In this document: positions 17,506 to 26,303 of the stretch, piece by piece
Position numbering within the stretch: position 1 is the first letter of the stretch
Layout: the number at the start of each line of letters is the position of its first letter
NCBI RefSeq assembly: GCF_003308995.1
Contig: NZ_QFFJ01000002.1
Span: forward strand, 1,054,001 to 1,118,000
From: Chitinophaga flava
GTDB lineage: Bacteria; Bacteroidota; Bacteroidia; Chitinophagales; Chitinophagaceae
Length of the DNA stretch: 64,000 bases
Direction: 5' to 3'
Position numbers and translations under genes: made by a program
Notes under the pieces: model-generated
Told to the model about the DNA's origin: nothing
Database searches by the model: none
What the model saw: the letters and a program-made list of their open reading frames with translations, nothing else

Positions 17506-18774
17506 ATGAAAGTATTAAGCATGCTTTGTTGTATCATGATGTTGGGCGGGCAGTTGAAAGCGCAGGAAGAAGCACTGACCATTGAAAGATGTTATACGCT
17601 GGCGAGGGATAATTATCCACTCATTAAGCAGTATGATCTGATAGTCCGCACCAATCAGTATACAGTTGCCAATGCAGGAAAGTTATACCTGCCACAGCTC
17701 ACGGTTACGGGGCAGGCCAGTTATCAGTCGCAGGTGATCAACTTTTCGGATGTGTTTCCGCCTATTCCGGGTCTTCATCCGCCGGTGCTGAGTAAGGACC
17801 AGTACAAGGTACAAGCCGAAATAACACAACAGATCTATGATGGCGGGGTGACGAAGTTGCAGCAGGAAGCCAGCAGGGCCAACGAAAAAGTGCAGCAGCA
17901 GAACCTGGAGGTAAACCTGTACGCTGTGCGGGAAAGAGTGACCCAGTTATATTTTTCTATTCTGCTGATGGATGCTCAGTTGCAGCAGAATGCCCTCCGC
18001 AGGGCTGATCTGCAGACCGCTGCCGATAAAATGAAGGCAGCCCTGGCTAACGGTGTCGCCTATAGGAGTAATGTAGATGAGCTGCTGGCGGAAATTGTAA
18101 ACGCGGACATGATGACCACCGAATTCAGGGCTAACCGTAAAGCCTATCTGAAAATGTTGTCCACCTTCATCAACCAACCGCTAAACGACAGTACGGTATT
18201 GACTTCTCCGGCGGCAACCAGTCCACAACAAAATATCAACCGCCCCGAACTGGCCTTATACGACTTCCAGAAAAAAACATATGATGTACAGGAGCGACAG
18301 TTGAAATCTGCTTATCTACCTCGTCTGTCTGCTTTTCTGCAGGGTGCTTATGGAAGACCGACGCTGAACATCGTGGAAAATAATTTCGGTACCTGGTGGA
18401 TGGGCGGTGTGCGGCTCAACTGGTCATTGGGTAGTCTCTACTCCCTGAAGAACAATCGCCAGCTGATGGAAATCAACCGTCGTATCCTGGAGGTGAACAA
18501 ACAAACCTTCCTCTTCAATACCACTCTCACTATGCAACAGCAACAGCAGGATATTGATAAGTACGTTGCATTGATGGAACAGGATGATGATGCCATCCGC
18601 CTGCGCTCATCAGTGCGCAAATCAGCACAGGCGCAGCTGGACAATGGTGTCGTTACCGTTCATGAATATATCTCCCAGCTCAATGCGGAAAATCTCGCAA
18701 AACAGTCCCGTATCCTGCACCAGCTGCAATGGCTGCAGGCACAGTATAACTATAAAAACACTTCCGGTAACTGA
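17506..18774 (+). CDS. TolC family outer-membrane efflux protein
   Basis: A 422-residue outer-membrane channel subunit. A signal peptide ends near LKAQ, and the repeated long helices (for example TVANAGKLYLPQLTVTGQA and the matching second half SAYLPRLSAFLQGAYG) are typical of TolC, which builds a trimeric barrel and periplasmic tunnel. It is the first gene of the export operon, and its TGA overlaps the next ATG (TGATG). It should receive substrate from the HlyD-type adaptor encoded next. Confidence 0.9.
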   Translation: MKVLSMLCCIMMLGGQLKAQEEALTIERCYTLARDNYPLIKQYDLIVRTNQYTVANAGKLYLPQLTVTGQASYQSQVINFSDVFPPIPGLHPPVLSKDQYKVQAEITQQIYDGGVTKLQQEASRANEKVQQQNLEVNLYAVRERVTQLYFSILLMDAQLQQNALRRADLQTAADKMKAALANGVAYRSNVDELLAEIVNADMMTTEFRANRKAYLKMLSTFINQPLNDSTVLTSPAATSPQQNINRPELALYDFQKKTYDVQERQLKSAYLPRLSAFLQGAYGRPTLNIVENNFGTWWMGGVRLNWSLGSLYSLKNNRQLMEINRRILEVNKQTFLFNTTLTMQQQQQDIDKYVALMEQDDDAIRLRSSVRKSAQAQLDNGVVTVHEYISQLNAENLAKQSRILHQLQWLQAQYNYKNTSGN

Positions 18775-19733
18775 TGAACGTATTCAATATGAAACACGCT
18801 TTAATATTAGCATTGGCCGCAACGCTGCTGACAAGTGCCTGCGGTAACAGCGGACCAGGATACGATGCCTCCGGCAATTTTGAGGCTGATGAAGTGATCG
18901 TGTCTGCACAGCAGAACGGAGAACTGTTGGCCTTCTCCGTTAATGAAGGCGATAAGCTCAGTGCTGGCCAGGTGGTAGGCCAGATTGATGTGACCATCCC
19001 CACGCTGCAAAAAGAACAGGTACAGGCCTCCATCCGCGCACTGAAAGAAAAGACCAGCAACCCGCAACCACAAACCATGCTGGTAGAACGGCAGCTGATA
19101 GTCCAGGAAGCACAGCTGCAACAACAATACCGCGAACGGAAAAGAACGGAGAATCTGGTGAAAAGCGATGCTGCCACACAAAAACAACTCGATGATATCA
19201 ACGCGTTGATTGAGCAGCTGGAAAAACAACTGAATGTCACTCGTCAGCAGATGAAACTGAATAACTCCAACACCGCCACGCAAAACCGCTCTATCCTCAG
19301 TGAACAGGCTCCCCTGGAGAAATCGCTGGAACAATATTCAGAACAGGTCCGCAAAGGACAGATCGTTAATCCGATCAGTGGCGTGGTGCTGTCGCGTTAT
19401 GCATTGAGGGGAGAAGTGACCGGCATCGGAAAACCACTCTATAAGATCGCCAATATTGATACGCTCAACCTGAAGGCATATGTTACCGGTGTCACACTCC
19501 CTAATATCAAACTGGGGCAGGACGTGCAGGTGCGCATCGATCAGGGAAAGAAGGACTACAAATATTATCCGGGCACCATTACCTGGATATCAGACAAGTC
19601 TGAATTCACGCCTAAAACCATCCAAACAAAAAATGAAAGGGCCAATCTCGTATATGCGATCAAGGTAAGAGTGAAGAATGATAGTTACCTGAAAATAGGC
19701 ATGTATGGCGAAATGCTGATCCATAAACCCTGA
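18774..19733 (+). CDS. HlyD/YbhG-type periplasmic adaptor of the efflux system
   Basis: A 319-residue membrane-fusion protein. The N-terminal hydrophobic stretch ends in TSACG, a lipobox, so it is probably lipid-anchored. A biotinyl-lipoyl-like half (GNFEADEVIVSAQQNGELLAF) is followed by a long glutamine- and lysine-rich coiled coil (about residues 75-190), the second lipoyl half (NPISGVVLSRYALRGEV) and a beta-barrel domain. It joins the inner-membrane ABC pump to TolC. The start overlaps the TolC stop; an internal ATG at 18789 is also possible. Confidence 0.88.
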   Translation: MNVFNMKHALILALAATLLTSACGNSGPGYDASGNFEADEVIVSAQQNGELLAFSVNEGDKLSAGQVVGQIDVTIPTLQKEQVQASIRALKEKTSNPQPQTMLVERQLIVQEAQLQQQYRERKRTENLVKSDAATQKQLDDINALIEQLEKQLNVTRQQMKLNNSNTATQNRSILSEQAPLEKSLEQYSEQVRKGQIVNPISGVVLSRYALRGEVTGIGKPLYKIANIDTLNLKAYVTGVTLPNIKLGQDVQVRIDQGKKDYKYYPGTITWISDKSEFTPKTIQTKNERANLVYAIKVRVKNDSYLKIGMYGEMLIHKP

Positions 19734-19737
19734 CGTT

Positions 19738-20706
19738 ATGAATCCGGTTACCCTGGAACATATTACCAAAACATATGAAGCCGGCAAGGTACTGGCAGTA
19801 GACGACGTATCCCTGGAAGTGAAGGAAGGTGAACTGTTTGGACTGATAGGACCAGACGGCGCCGGTAAAACATCCATCTTCCGGATACTGACCACCTTGC
19901 TGCTGCCGGATAAGGGCACGGCCAGCGTGAAGGGATATGATTGTGTGAAAGACTATAAAGCCATCCGGCGTTCTGTGGGTTATATGCCGGGAAAATTTTC
20001 CCTGTACCAGGACCTCACCGTGTCGGAGAACCTGCATTTTTTTGCAACCCTCTTTGGTACTACTATAGACGCAAATTATAGTATGATCAAAGACATATAT
20101 GAACAGATCAAACCATTCAGTGACCGTCGGGCCGGCAGATTGTCTGGTGGGATGAAACAGAAGCTGGCCTTGTGTTGCGCGCTGATCCATAAACCGGAAG
20201 TGTTGTTTCTGGATGAACCTACCACCGGTGTAGATGCCGTATCGCGTAAGGAGTTCTGGGACATGTTACAGACACTGAAACAGCAGGGAATTACTATTGT
20301 GGTGTCTACACCTTATATGGACGAAGCCGTGTTGTGCGAACGGATTGCACTGATCCAGAGCGGAAAGATCATGTCTGTAGATACACCTGAAACTATTATC
20401 AATGCTTTCCCGGTACAGCTGTATGCGATAAAAGCAGCAGACATCTACCGTTTGCTGACAACACTCCGGGAAGACCAGACTATAGACAGCTGTTATGCTT
20501 TCGGAGAATACGTGCACGTTACTTTCAGGGAAGGTACTGTTACAGACACCACCGGCCTGAAACAGCGCCTGGAACAGCAGGGGCACCGGCAGGTGGAAAT
20601 AAAGGAGATCAGCCCTTCTATTGAAGACAGTTTCATCCGCCTTATGCAGGAAAAAAATCTTTCAGAAAAAAACAGCAGCGATGGACGAAAAGGTGATCAT
20701 ATGTAA
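19738..20706 (+). CDS. ABC exporter ATPase, first of two (YbhF N-half type)
   Basis: A 322-residue ATPase. It has Walker A GPDGAGKTS, a good signature LSGGMKQ and Walker B VLFLDEPTTGVD, but the H-loop reads STPYMDEA, with proline where the switch histidine normally is. The partner encoded next has the opposite pattern. In E. coli YbhF the two halves are fused; here they are separate genes. The C-terminus carries about 80 extra residues (ETIINAFPVQLYAIKA...). It overlaps the next gene by 26 bases. Confidence 0.9.
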   Translation: MNPVTLEHITKTYEAGKVLAVDDVSLEVKEGELFGLIGPDGAGKTSIFRILTTLLLPDKGTASVKGYDCVKDYKAIRRSVGYMPGKFSLYQDLTVSENLHFFATLFGTTIDANYSMIKDIYEQIKPFSDRRAGRLSGGMKQKLALCCALIHKPEVLFLDEPTTGVDAVSRKEFWDMLQTLKQQGITIVVSTPYMDEAVLCERIALIQSGKIMSVDTPETIINAFPVQLYAIKAADIYRLLTTLREDQTIDSCYAFGEYVHVTFREGTVTDTTGLKQRLEQQGHRQVEIKEISPSIEDSFIRLMQEKNLSEKNSSDGRKGDHM

Positions 20707-21424
20707 AGACCTGACCAAACAGTTTGGCCACTTTACTGCGGTAGATCACATCACTTTTGATGTGTATAAAGGAGAGATATTCGGTTTTCTCGGTGCTAAC
20801 GGCGCCGGTAAAACCACGGCCATGCGCATACTCTGTGGCTTGTCATATCCTACTTCCGGAAAGGCTACTGTAGCTGGTTTTGACGTATACAAACAGCAGG
20901 AGTCCATCAAGAGAAATATCGGCTATATGAGTCAGAAGTTTTCTCTTTATGAAAACCTGACCGTAGTAGAGAATATTGAATTTTTTGGTGGCGTATATGG
21001 ACTATCGTCATCGGATATACGCAAACGGAGCGATCAGCTGGTGCAAAAATTAGGGCTGACCAATGAAGCCAAAAAGCTCGTAGGTGCCTTGCCGTTAGGA
21101 TGGAAACAGAAGCTGGCTTTTTCGGTGGCCATCTTCCACAATCCTCATATTGTATTCCTGGATGAGCCTACCGGTGGCGTGGACCCTATTACCCGTCGTC
21201 AGTTCTGGGATATGATTTATGAAGCAGCTGCCAGTGGTATCACGGTATTTGTGACTACACACTATATGGATGAAGCAGAATACTGCAACCGGATCACCAT
21301 CATGGTGGATGGCAAAGTGGAAGCGCTGGACACGCCATCCAGTTTGAAGGAGCGATACAAAGCAGCATCTATGGATGAAGTGTTTTACCAGCTGGCCAGG
21401 GGAGCCCAGAGGTCAGCCGACTAA
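20681..21424 (+). CDS. ABC exporter ATPase, second of two (YbhF C-half type)
   Basis: A 247-residue ATPase starting at the internal ATG 20681 (MDEKVIICKDL). It has Walker A GANGAGKTT, Walker B IVFLDEPTGGVDP and a normal H-loop TTHYMDEA, but the signature reads PLGWKQ instead of LSGGQ. With the first ATPase it should form a heterodimer with one complete ATP site (its own Walker A/B and His plus the partner's LSGGM) and one degenerate site. It drives the two permeases that follow. Confidence 0.9.
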   Translation: MDEKVIICKDLTKQFGHFTAVDHITFDVYKGEIFGFLGANGAGKTTAMRILCGLSYPTSGKATVAGFDVYKQQESIKRNIGYMSQKFSLYENLTVVENIEFFGGVYGLSSSDIRKRSDQLVQKLGLTNEAKKLVGALPLGWKQKLAFSVAIFHNPHIVFLDEPTGGVDPITRRQFWDMIYEAAASGITVFVTTHYMDEAEYCNRITIMVDGKVEALDTPSSLKERYKAASMDEVFYQLARGAQRSAD

Positions 21425-21433
21425 AATTGTATT

Positions 21434-22540
21434 ATGAAACAGCTTTTGGTATTTATCAGGAAAGAGTTTTTTCATGTGTTCAGGGACCAACGTACCCTGC
21501 TGATCATGTTTGGCTTGCCGGTAGTACAGATCGTGCTTTTCGGGTTTGCACTTACCAGTGAAGTGAAGAATATCACCCTCACGATTGTTGACAATGCCCG
21601 CGATGTCAACAGCACACAGATCATCCATAAAATAAAATCCTCTTCCTATTTCATCGTTAATGAATCCCATATCAACTACAAGGATATTGCCACAACTTTC
21701 AGAAACGGATCCGCCAAATGTGCGCTGATATTTCCTGCAGGCTTTGGCAATGATCTGCAGCATGTGGGCAACGCACAGGTGCAGATCATTACAGATGGCT
21801 CAGATCCCAATACCGCCAAAACAGTAGTCAATTATATTACTTCCATTCTCGCCGGTTATCAGCAGGAGATCAGTACTTCACCAGGTTTACCATACAAAAT
21901 TATACCTGAGCAGCGGTTGTTGTATAATGAAGAAGGGAATGGATCGCTCAATTTTATTCCGGGTGTGATGGCGCTGGTGTTGATGATTGTATGTACTGCG
22001 CTGACATCTGTAGCAGTAGTACGGGAAAAGGAACAGGGAACGATGGAAATACTGTTGGTATCTCCCTTCAAACCCTTGCTGGTGTTGCTGGCGAAAGCGG
22101 TGCCTTATCTGGTGTTATCGCTCGCTAACTTTACCCTGATCGTGGTGCTGGCCGTATTTGTGCTTAATGTAGCTATCAAGGGCAGCATATTGTTGTTGTT
22201 TATGGAGAGTATACTGTTTATCATCACGTGTTTGTCTATCGGGCTGATGATTTCCAATACTACCAGTTCCCAGCAAACAGCTTTGTTGTTATCGATGATG
22301 GGCATGATGTTGCCAACGATCATTTTTACGGGATTTATGTTTCCATTGGAGAATATGCCCTGGATCTTTCAAATGATTTCAAACGTGATCCCTGCCAGGT
22401 GGTATTTTCTGATCATCAAGGCGGTGATGCTGAAGGGGCTTGGCCTGCGTTATATCTGGAAGGAAACACTGGTACTGCTGGGTATGGCACTGGTGGCGCT
22501 GACAATTGCATTAAAGAACTTTAAAATCAGGTTGTCATGA
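21434..22540 (+). CDS. ABC-2 type permease, first of two (YbhS/YbhR-like)
   Basis: A 368-residue inner-membrane protein with one N-terminal membrane segment (TLLIMFGLPVVQIVLFGFAL), a large extracytoplasmic domain of about 140 residues, and five further hydrophobic segments in the C-terminal half. The motif REKEQGTMEILLVSP after the second membrane segment is the hallmark of ABC2 drug-export permeases. It overlaps the next gene by 4 bases (ATGA). It should pair with the second permease to form the pore. Confidence 0.9.
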   Translation: MKQLLVFIRKEFFHVFRDQRTLLIMFGLPVVQIVLFGFALTSEVKNITLTIVDNARDVNSTQIIHKIKSSSYFIVNESHINYKDIATTFRNGSAKCALIFPAGFGNDLQHVGNAQVQIITDGSDPNTAKTVVNYITSILAGYQQEISTSPGLPYKIIPEQRLLYNEEGNGSLNFIPGVMALVLMIVCTALTSVAVVREKEQGTMEILLVSPFKPLLVLLAKAVPYLVLSLANFTLIVVLAVFVLNVAIKGSILLLFMESILFIITCLSIGLMISNTTSSQQTALLLSMMGMMLPTIIFTGFMFPLENMPWIFQMISNVIPARWYFLIIKAVMLKGLGLRYIWKETLVLLGMALVALTIALKNFKIRLS

Positions 22541-23655
22541 GGGTGTTGCGTTTTATTCTGAAAAAGGAGTTCAGGCTGATTTTCCGCGACAAGACCATTC
22601 TGGCCATGATGCTGGTGATGCCTACGATACAGCTGATCATTCTGCCGGTGGCGATGAACTTTGATGTGAAGAATGTGAATGTGGCCGTGGTAGATCATGA
22701 TCATAGTACCTATTCACAACAGCTGATCAACAAAATCGGCGCATCAGGTTACTTTAGGATTATAGCAGCAACAGCTTCCTATGGAGAGGCTTTGCAATAT
22801 ATAGAAACGGAAAAGGCAGATGTAGTGCTGGAGGTGCCACCTGGATTTGAGCGTAATCTGGTACGGGAAGGCATGCAGAAAGTAGGAGTGTCGATAGATG
22901 CGATCAATGGTGTCAAAGCCGGGCTGGGAGGCAGTTATCTCCTGGCTGTCATTGCCGATTTTAATCAGAACATCCGTATCAACGATAGCGGCAATAATAC
23001 CTTGCAAAACGATAGTAACATCGACATCACTTATTCCAACTGGTACAATCCTTTGGCAGAGTATCGTTTTTATATTGTGCCAGCGGTGATGGTGTTGTTA
23101 CTGACGCTGATAGCGGGTTTCCTCACGGCGCTGAATATTGTGCGGGAGAAGGAAAGGGGCACCATAGAACAGATCAATGTAACACCAATAAAGAAATGGC
23201 AGTTTATCCTCGGGAAGATGATTCCTTTTTGGGTAGTGGGCATTGTTCTTTTTACACTGGCGTTGACGGTGGCCAAGGTCGTTTACGGCATCTGGCCGGT
23301 AGGAAGCTTTGCATTGCTGTATCTTTTCGCGGCCGTGTACCTGGTGGCTATGCTGGGATTTGGCCTGCTGGTGTCTACCTATACCAATAGCCAGTTGCAG
23401 GCCATGTTTGTAGCCTTCTTTTTTGTGATGATTTTTATATTGATGAGTGGATTGTTTACAGCGGTAGATAGTATGCCGGTTTGGGCCAGAACGATCGCTT
23501 TTTTTACGCCGCTGACACATTTCGTGAAAGTGGTGCGAATGATTATCCTGAAAGGCAGCGGGTTTGCAGATGTGCAGACAGAATTCCTGTATCTGGTGAT
23601 ATTCGCTGTGGTGCTCAATGGATGGGCCATCCTCAATTACCGGAAAACCAGTTAA
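22537..23655 (+). CDS. ABC-2 type permease, second of two
   Basis: A 372-residue paralogue of the preceding permease with the same layout: N-terminal membrane segment, large periplasmic loop, then five membrane segments, and the family motif REKERGTIEQINVTP. It completes the TolC-HlyD-ATPase-ATPase-permease-permease pump. The last codon runs into the convergent Ada-like gene, and the two stop codons share the palindrome TTAA. Confidence 0.9.
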   Translation: MRVLRFILKKEFRLIFRDKTILAMMLVMPTIQLIILPVAMNFDVKNVNVAVVDHDHSTYSQQLINKIGASGYFRIIAATASYGEALQYIETEKADVVLEVPPGFERNLVREGMQKVGVSIDAINGVKAGLGGSYLLAVIADFNQNIRINDSGNNTLQNDSNIDITYSNWYNPLAEYRFYIVPAVMVLLLTLIAGFLTALNIVREKERGTIEQINVTPIKKWQFILGKMIPFWVVGIVLFTLALTVAKVVYGIWPVGSFALLYLFAAVYLVAMLGFGLLVSTYTNSQLQAMFVAFFFVMIFILMSGLFTAVDSMPVWARTIAFFTPLTHFVKVVRMIILKGSGFADVQTEFLYLVIFAVVLNGWAILNYRKTS

Positions 23656-23921
23656 CCCTGTCCGGCTTTCCATTGTTTATATTTTTCGGGCATACAATGT
23701 CCGCAGGGACGGTAGCCCTGTGCCTGTGCCTCCGCTTCATCGGAGAAAAACACGCGGTTGTCTGTCAGCATCCTTTTGCCGGATTTACAGGAGAGGAGTC
23801 CGTATATTTTCAGTTTCCTGTTACCTCCCAGTTGTAATAGTCCGGCCTGCCGGAGCTGACAGATCCTGCGGTTGCGGGCGATAGATGTTCCGCCCAGTGC
23901 TGTATGGTAAAACATCGTCAT
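23652..23921 (-). CDS. small Ada-type metal-binding domain protein
   Basis: An 89-residue stand-alone version of the N-terminal zinc domain of Ada, the methylphosphotriester-DNA acceptor. It shows the pattern KIYGLLSC, NRVFFSDEAEAQAQGYRPCGHC. Of the four zinc cysteines in E. coli Ada (CxxxC and CxxC), the CxxC is kept (PCGHC), but the first pair is reduced to a single Cys in LLSCKSGK; Cys21 might substitute. No AraC or methyltransferase domain follows. Its ATG overlaps the TGA of the 2OG oxygenase, so the two are co-translated. A role in sensing or repairing alkylated DNA is inferred. Confidence 0.8.
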   Translation of the reverse strand: MTMFYHTALGGTSIARNRRICQLRQAGLLQLGGNRKLKIYGLLSCKSGKRMLTDNRVFFSDEAEAQAQGYRPCGHCMPEKYKQWKAGQG

Positions 23922-24634
23922 CAGCTCAGTGCATCGTGAAAAATAATCCCCAGCGTATGCCTGTTACCGTTAGTTACCTCACTTACCCCATGTTTCATAT
24001 TCACTCTGTAATAGCCTTTGCTGCCTTTTGTCGGGCGGAAGTTGGTAGTGAAGATGAGCATGTCGCCGCGGCGTGGCTTTAGCACCGTGGCTTTGGACTG
24101 TGCCCTCGGAATTTGTTCTGTGAGCACAAACTCGCCGCCGGTATAGTCTTCGCCGGGTTCATTGAGAAACAAAACGATCTGCATGGGAAAGAAGATATCG
24201 CCGTAGAGGTCCTGATGCAGTGTATTGAAGCCACCGGGGCCGTATTTCAGGATGAGGATGGTAGGCTTGTCCTGACCGGCAGCCTTACATTGCTGTAGTA
24301 GCGTTTCGTGGTTAGCAGGAAAGGTCTTGTCTATCTGCAACACTTCCATCCATTTGTTGGCTACTGGTGCTATATGGCTGTATACGGTTTGCCGGATAGC
24401 GGTGATCAGTGATGACAACGGATATTTAAAATACTTATATTCGCCGCTGCCAAAACGGTACCGCTCCATGGAGATGGTTTTGCGGTAGATGTCGGGAGTG
24501 GTGTAGTTACTGATAAGCTGTTTGCATTCTTCAGCTGATAATATATTTTCAACGATAGAAAAACCTTTGTCATGAAGGGATTCGGCGATTGTATGCCAGT
24601 CCTGCTGCTCCAGCCTGCTGATAATATTGTCCAT
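23921..24634 (-). CDS. 2-oxoglutarate/Fe(II)-dependent oxygenase
   Basis: A 237-residue cytosolic oxygenase of the COG3826 type as I recall it. The iron triad is His140-x-Asp142 (LHQDLYGD) and His215 (MKHGVSEV), with Arg225 (GNRHTLGIIFH) for 2-oxoglutarate. The start is the ATG at 24634; a TTG at 24655 is in frame but lies inside the -7 promoter box. It is coupled to the downstream Ada-like gene by a TGATG overlap, which hints at a DNA-alkylation response, though the substrate could be something else. It is not a close AlkB by its motifs. Confidence 0.85.
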   Translation of the reverse strand: MDNIISRLEQQDWHTIAESLHDKGFSIVENILSAEECKQLISNYTTPDIYRKTISMERYRFGSGEYKYFKYPLSSLITAIRQTVYSHIAPVANKWMEVLQIDKTFPANHETLLQQCKAAGQDKPTILILKYGPGGFNTLHQDLYGDIFFPMQIVLFLNEPGEDYTGGEFVLTEQIPRAQSKATVLKPRRGDMLIFTTNFRPTKGSKGYYRVNMKHGVSEVTNGNRHTLGIIFHDALS

Positions 24635-24652
24635 ATCACATGTATTTGATAA

Positions 24653-24683
24653 CAAAAGTACAATGAGGGGCTTCTGCCATCAA
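24653..24683 (-). promoter_or_regulatory. promoter of the 2OG oxygenase / Ada-like operon
   Basis: On the minus strand a -33 TTG (24683-24681) is followed after 20 bases by a perfect -7 box TACTTTTG (24660-24653). The predicted transcript starts near 24646, about 12 bases before the ATG at 24634. Confidence 0.6.
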
Positions 24684-24779
24684 CCCGTTTCTTGCTACAT
24701 TTCAGCCGTGTTATAGTGGTTATAACTTCTGGTTATCGCTCATAATTATTGGTGATTATAATACCAGTAAGGCTGATAT

Positions 24780-24787
24780 TATCTTTG
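24780..24787 (+). promoter_or_regulatory. candidate -7 box for the cytochrome operon
   Basis: TATCTTTG matches TAnnTTTG and lies 29 bases before the ATG at 24817. No good -33 element is visible at the usual distance. Confidence 0.45.
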
Positions 24788-24816
24788 ACCCATCGAATAC
24801 GGAAACAACGATAGTT

Positions 24817-25824
24817 ATGAAAACAGACTGGATTCCCGTTTTATTATTCGCCACCACGGGGCTTGTGGTGGCAAAGGAAAGTATCAGTGCCTACCGGCAG
24901 AAGAAAAAAGAGGATGCGGCTTTTTCTGTCTGGCTTGGTAACCACCGGCAGGAAGACGTGTGGAGAGGCTGGAGCAGCCTGCAGATACCCACCTCTACTG
25001 ATAGTGGCCGCCTTATACAATATGGCCACGACCTCATCGCCAACACTGCCCAATATCTGGGGCCACAAGGTTCCGTCGCTCAAATCAGTAATGGCATGAA
25101 CTGCCAGAACTGCCATCTGCAGGCAGGGACAGTACCTTATGGCAATAATTTCGGCAAGGTATATGCCACGTATCCATTGTTCCGCGCCCGCAACAATGGT
25201 ATACAATCCATCTACGACCGCGTAACGGATTGTTTTGAAAGAAGTCTTAACGGACATGCGCCGGATACCAGTAGTCGCGAGATGCAGGCGATCTATGCTT
25301 ATATTAAATGGCTCGGCGAGGATGTACCTAAAGGCTCTAAACCCAACGGTACCAGCATCATGAAAATAAAATATCTCGAAAGAAGTGCCGATCCCGGCGA
25401 AGGCATGCTGGTGTACAACAGTAAATGCAGCAGCTGCCACGGAAAAAATGGTGAAGGGCAGCCCAGTCCGGTAGGAGCGGGCTACAGCTACCCACCTTTA
25501 TGGGGGCCGCATAGTTATAATGACGGCGCCGGCCTTTACCGCTTAAGTAATTTCGCCGGCTTCGTATATAACAACATGCCTTTTGGGGCAGACTATCACC
25601 AGCCACAGCTCACGGAAGAAGAAGCATGGGACGTAGCGGCCTTTGTCAACAGCCGGCCACGCCCACATCTGAATCAGGACAGGGACTGGCAGCTGATCGC
25701 TCAAAAGCCGGTCGATTTTCCTTTCAAACCATATGCAGATACTTTTTCAGAAGCACAACATAAATTTGGTCCTTTTCAACCAATAAAAGATGAACAACGA
25801 AGTCTACAAAATGTCACAAAATAA
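24817..25824 (+). CDS. diheme cytochrome c, thiosulfate dehydrogenase (TsdA)-like
   Basis: A 335-residue exported or membrane-anchored protein with an N-terminal hydrophobic segment and two c-type heme sites, CQNCH (residues 96-100) and CSSCH (204-208). The context around them is TsdA-like: YGHDLIANTAQYLGP, NCHLQAGT, SREMQAIYAYIKWL, and SYNDGAGL before the C-terminus. TsdA couples two thiosulfates to tetrathionate, or runs in reverse. It is followed closely by a DsrE-like gene, which supports a sulfur role. It may also be a general diheme electron carrier; family assignment is from memory of the motifs. Confidence 0.82.
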   Translation: MKTDWIPVLLFATTGLVVAKESISAYRQKKKEDAAFSVWLGNHRQEDVWRGWSSLQIPTSTDSGRLIQYGHDLIANTAQYLGPQGSVAQISNGMNCQNCHLQAGTVPYGNNFGKVYATYPLFRARNNGIQSIYDRVTDCFERSLNGHAPDTSSREMQAIYAYIKWLGEDVPKGSKPNGTSIMKIKYLERSADPGEGMLVYNSKCSSCHGKNGEGQPSPVGAGYSYPPLWGPHSYNDGAGLYRLSNFAGFVYNNMPFGADYHQPQLTEEEAWDVAAFVNSRPRPHLNQDRDWQLIAQKPVDFPFKPYADTFSEAQHKFGPFQPIKDEQRSLQNVTK

Positions 25825-25834
25825 AAACCCATAT

Positions 25835-26299
25835 ATGAAGAAGCTCCTGGCAATTCCACTGATGATGTTTATGATGCAGGCAGGCTATGCACAAACCACC
25901 GATGCCCAGCTGCAGAAAAACCGCGCATTCACCGGCGCCGTAGCCAAACAACGGCAATACAACGCTATCTATCAACTGGACAAAAACGATCCTAAGGTGA
26001 TTCAGAAAGCTATCCGTAATATTAATAATGCATTGAATGATCCCCGTCTGAAAGGTAAGCTGCAAATAGAGCTGGTGGCTTTTTCACAAGGCACCGATGC
26101 TTTGCTGAAAGGCAGTGAGTATGAAGAAGCCCTGAAAGCACTGATTGGCAGGGGCGTGATCGTAGCACAGTGTCGTAATACGCTGGAAGAAAGAAAGATT
26201 CCGATGGAACAGCTCTATGATTTTGTGGCCCTGGTACCTAGTGGTAATGGAGAATTGATCATCCGTCAGGCGGAAGGCTGGTCTGTTGTTAAACCGTAA
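25835..26299 (+). CDS. exported DsrE-like protein
   Basis: A 155-residue protein with a clear signal peptide (MKKLLAIPLMMFMMQAGYAQ). The mature part, with ALNDPRLKGKLQIELVAFSQGTDALL and GVIVAQCRNTLEERKI, matches the DsrE/DsrF fold; the Cys in AQCRNT is at the position used for sulfur handling in many DsrE proteins. I chose the ATG at 25835 because it gives the signal peptide; earlier ATGs overlap the cytochrome gene. Sitting between a TsdA-like cytochrome and a solute-binding protein, it is probably a periplasmic sulfur-relay or sulfur-binding protein. Confidence 0.8.
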   Translation: MKKLLAIPLMMFMMQAGYAQTTDAQLQKNRAFTGAVAKQRQYNAIYQLDKNDPKVIQKAIRNINNALNDPRLKGKLQIELVAFSQGTDALLKGSEYEEALKALIGRGVIVAQCRNTLEERKIPMEQLYDFVALVPSGNGELIIRQAEGWSVVKP

Positions 26300-26303
26300 A
26301 ACC

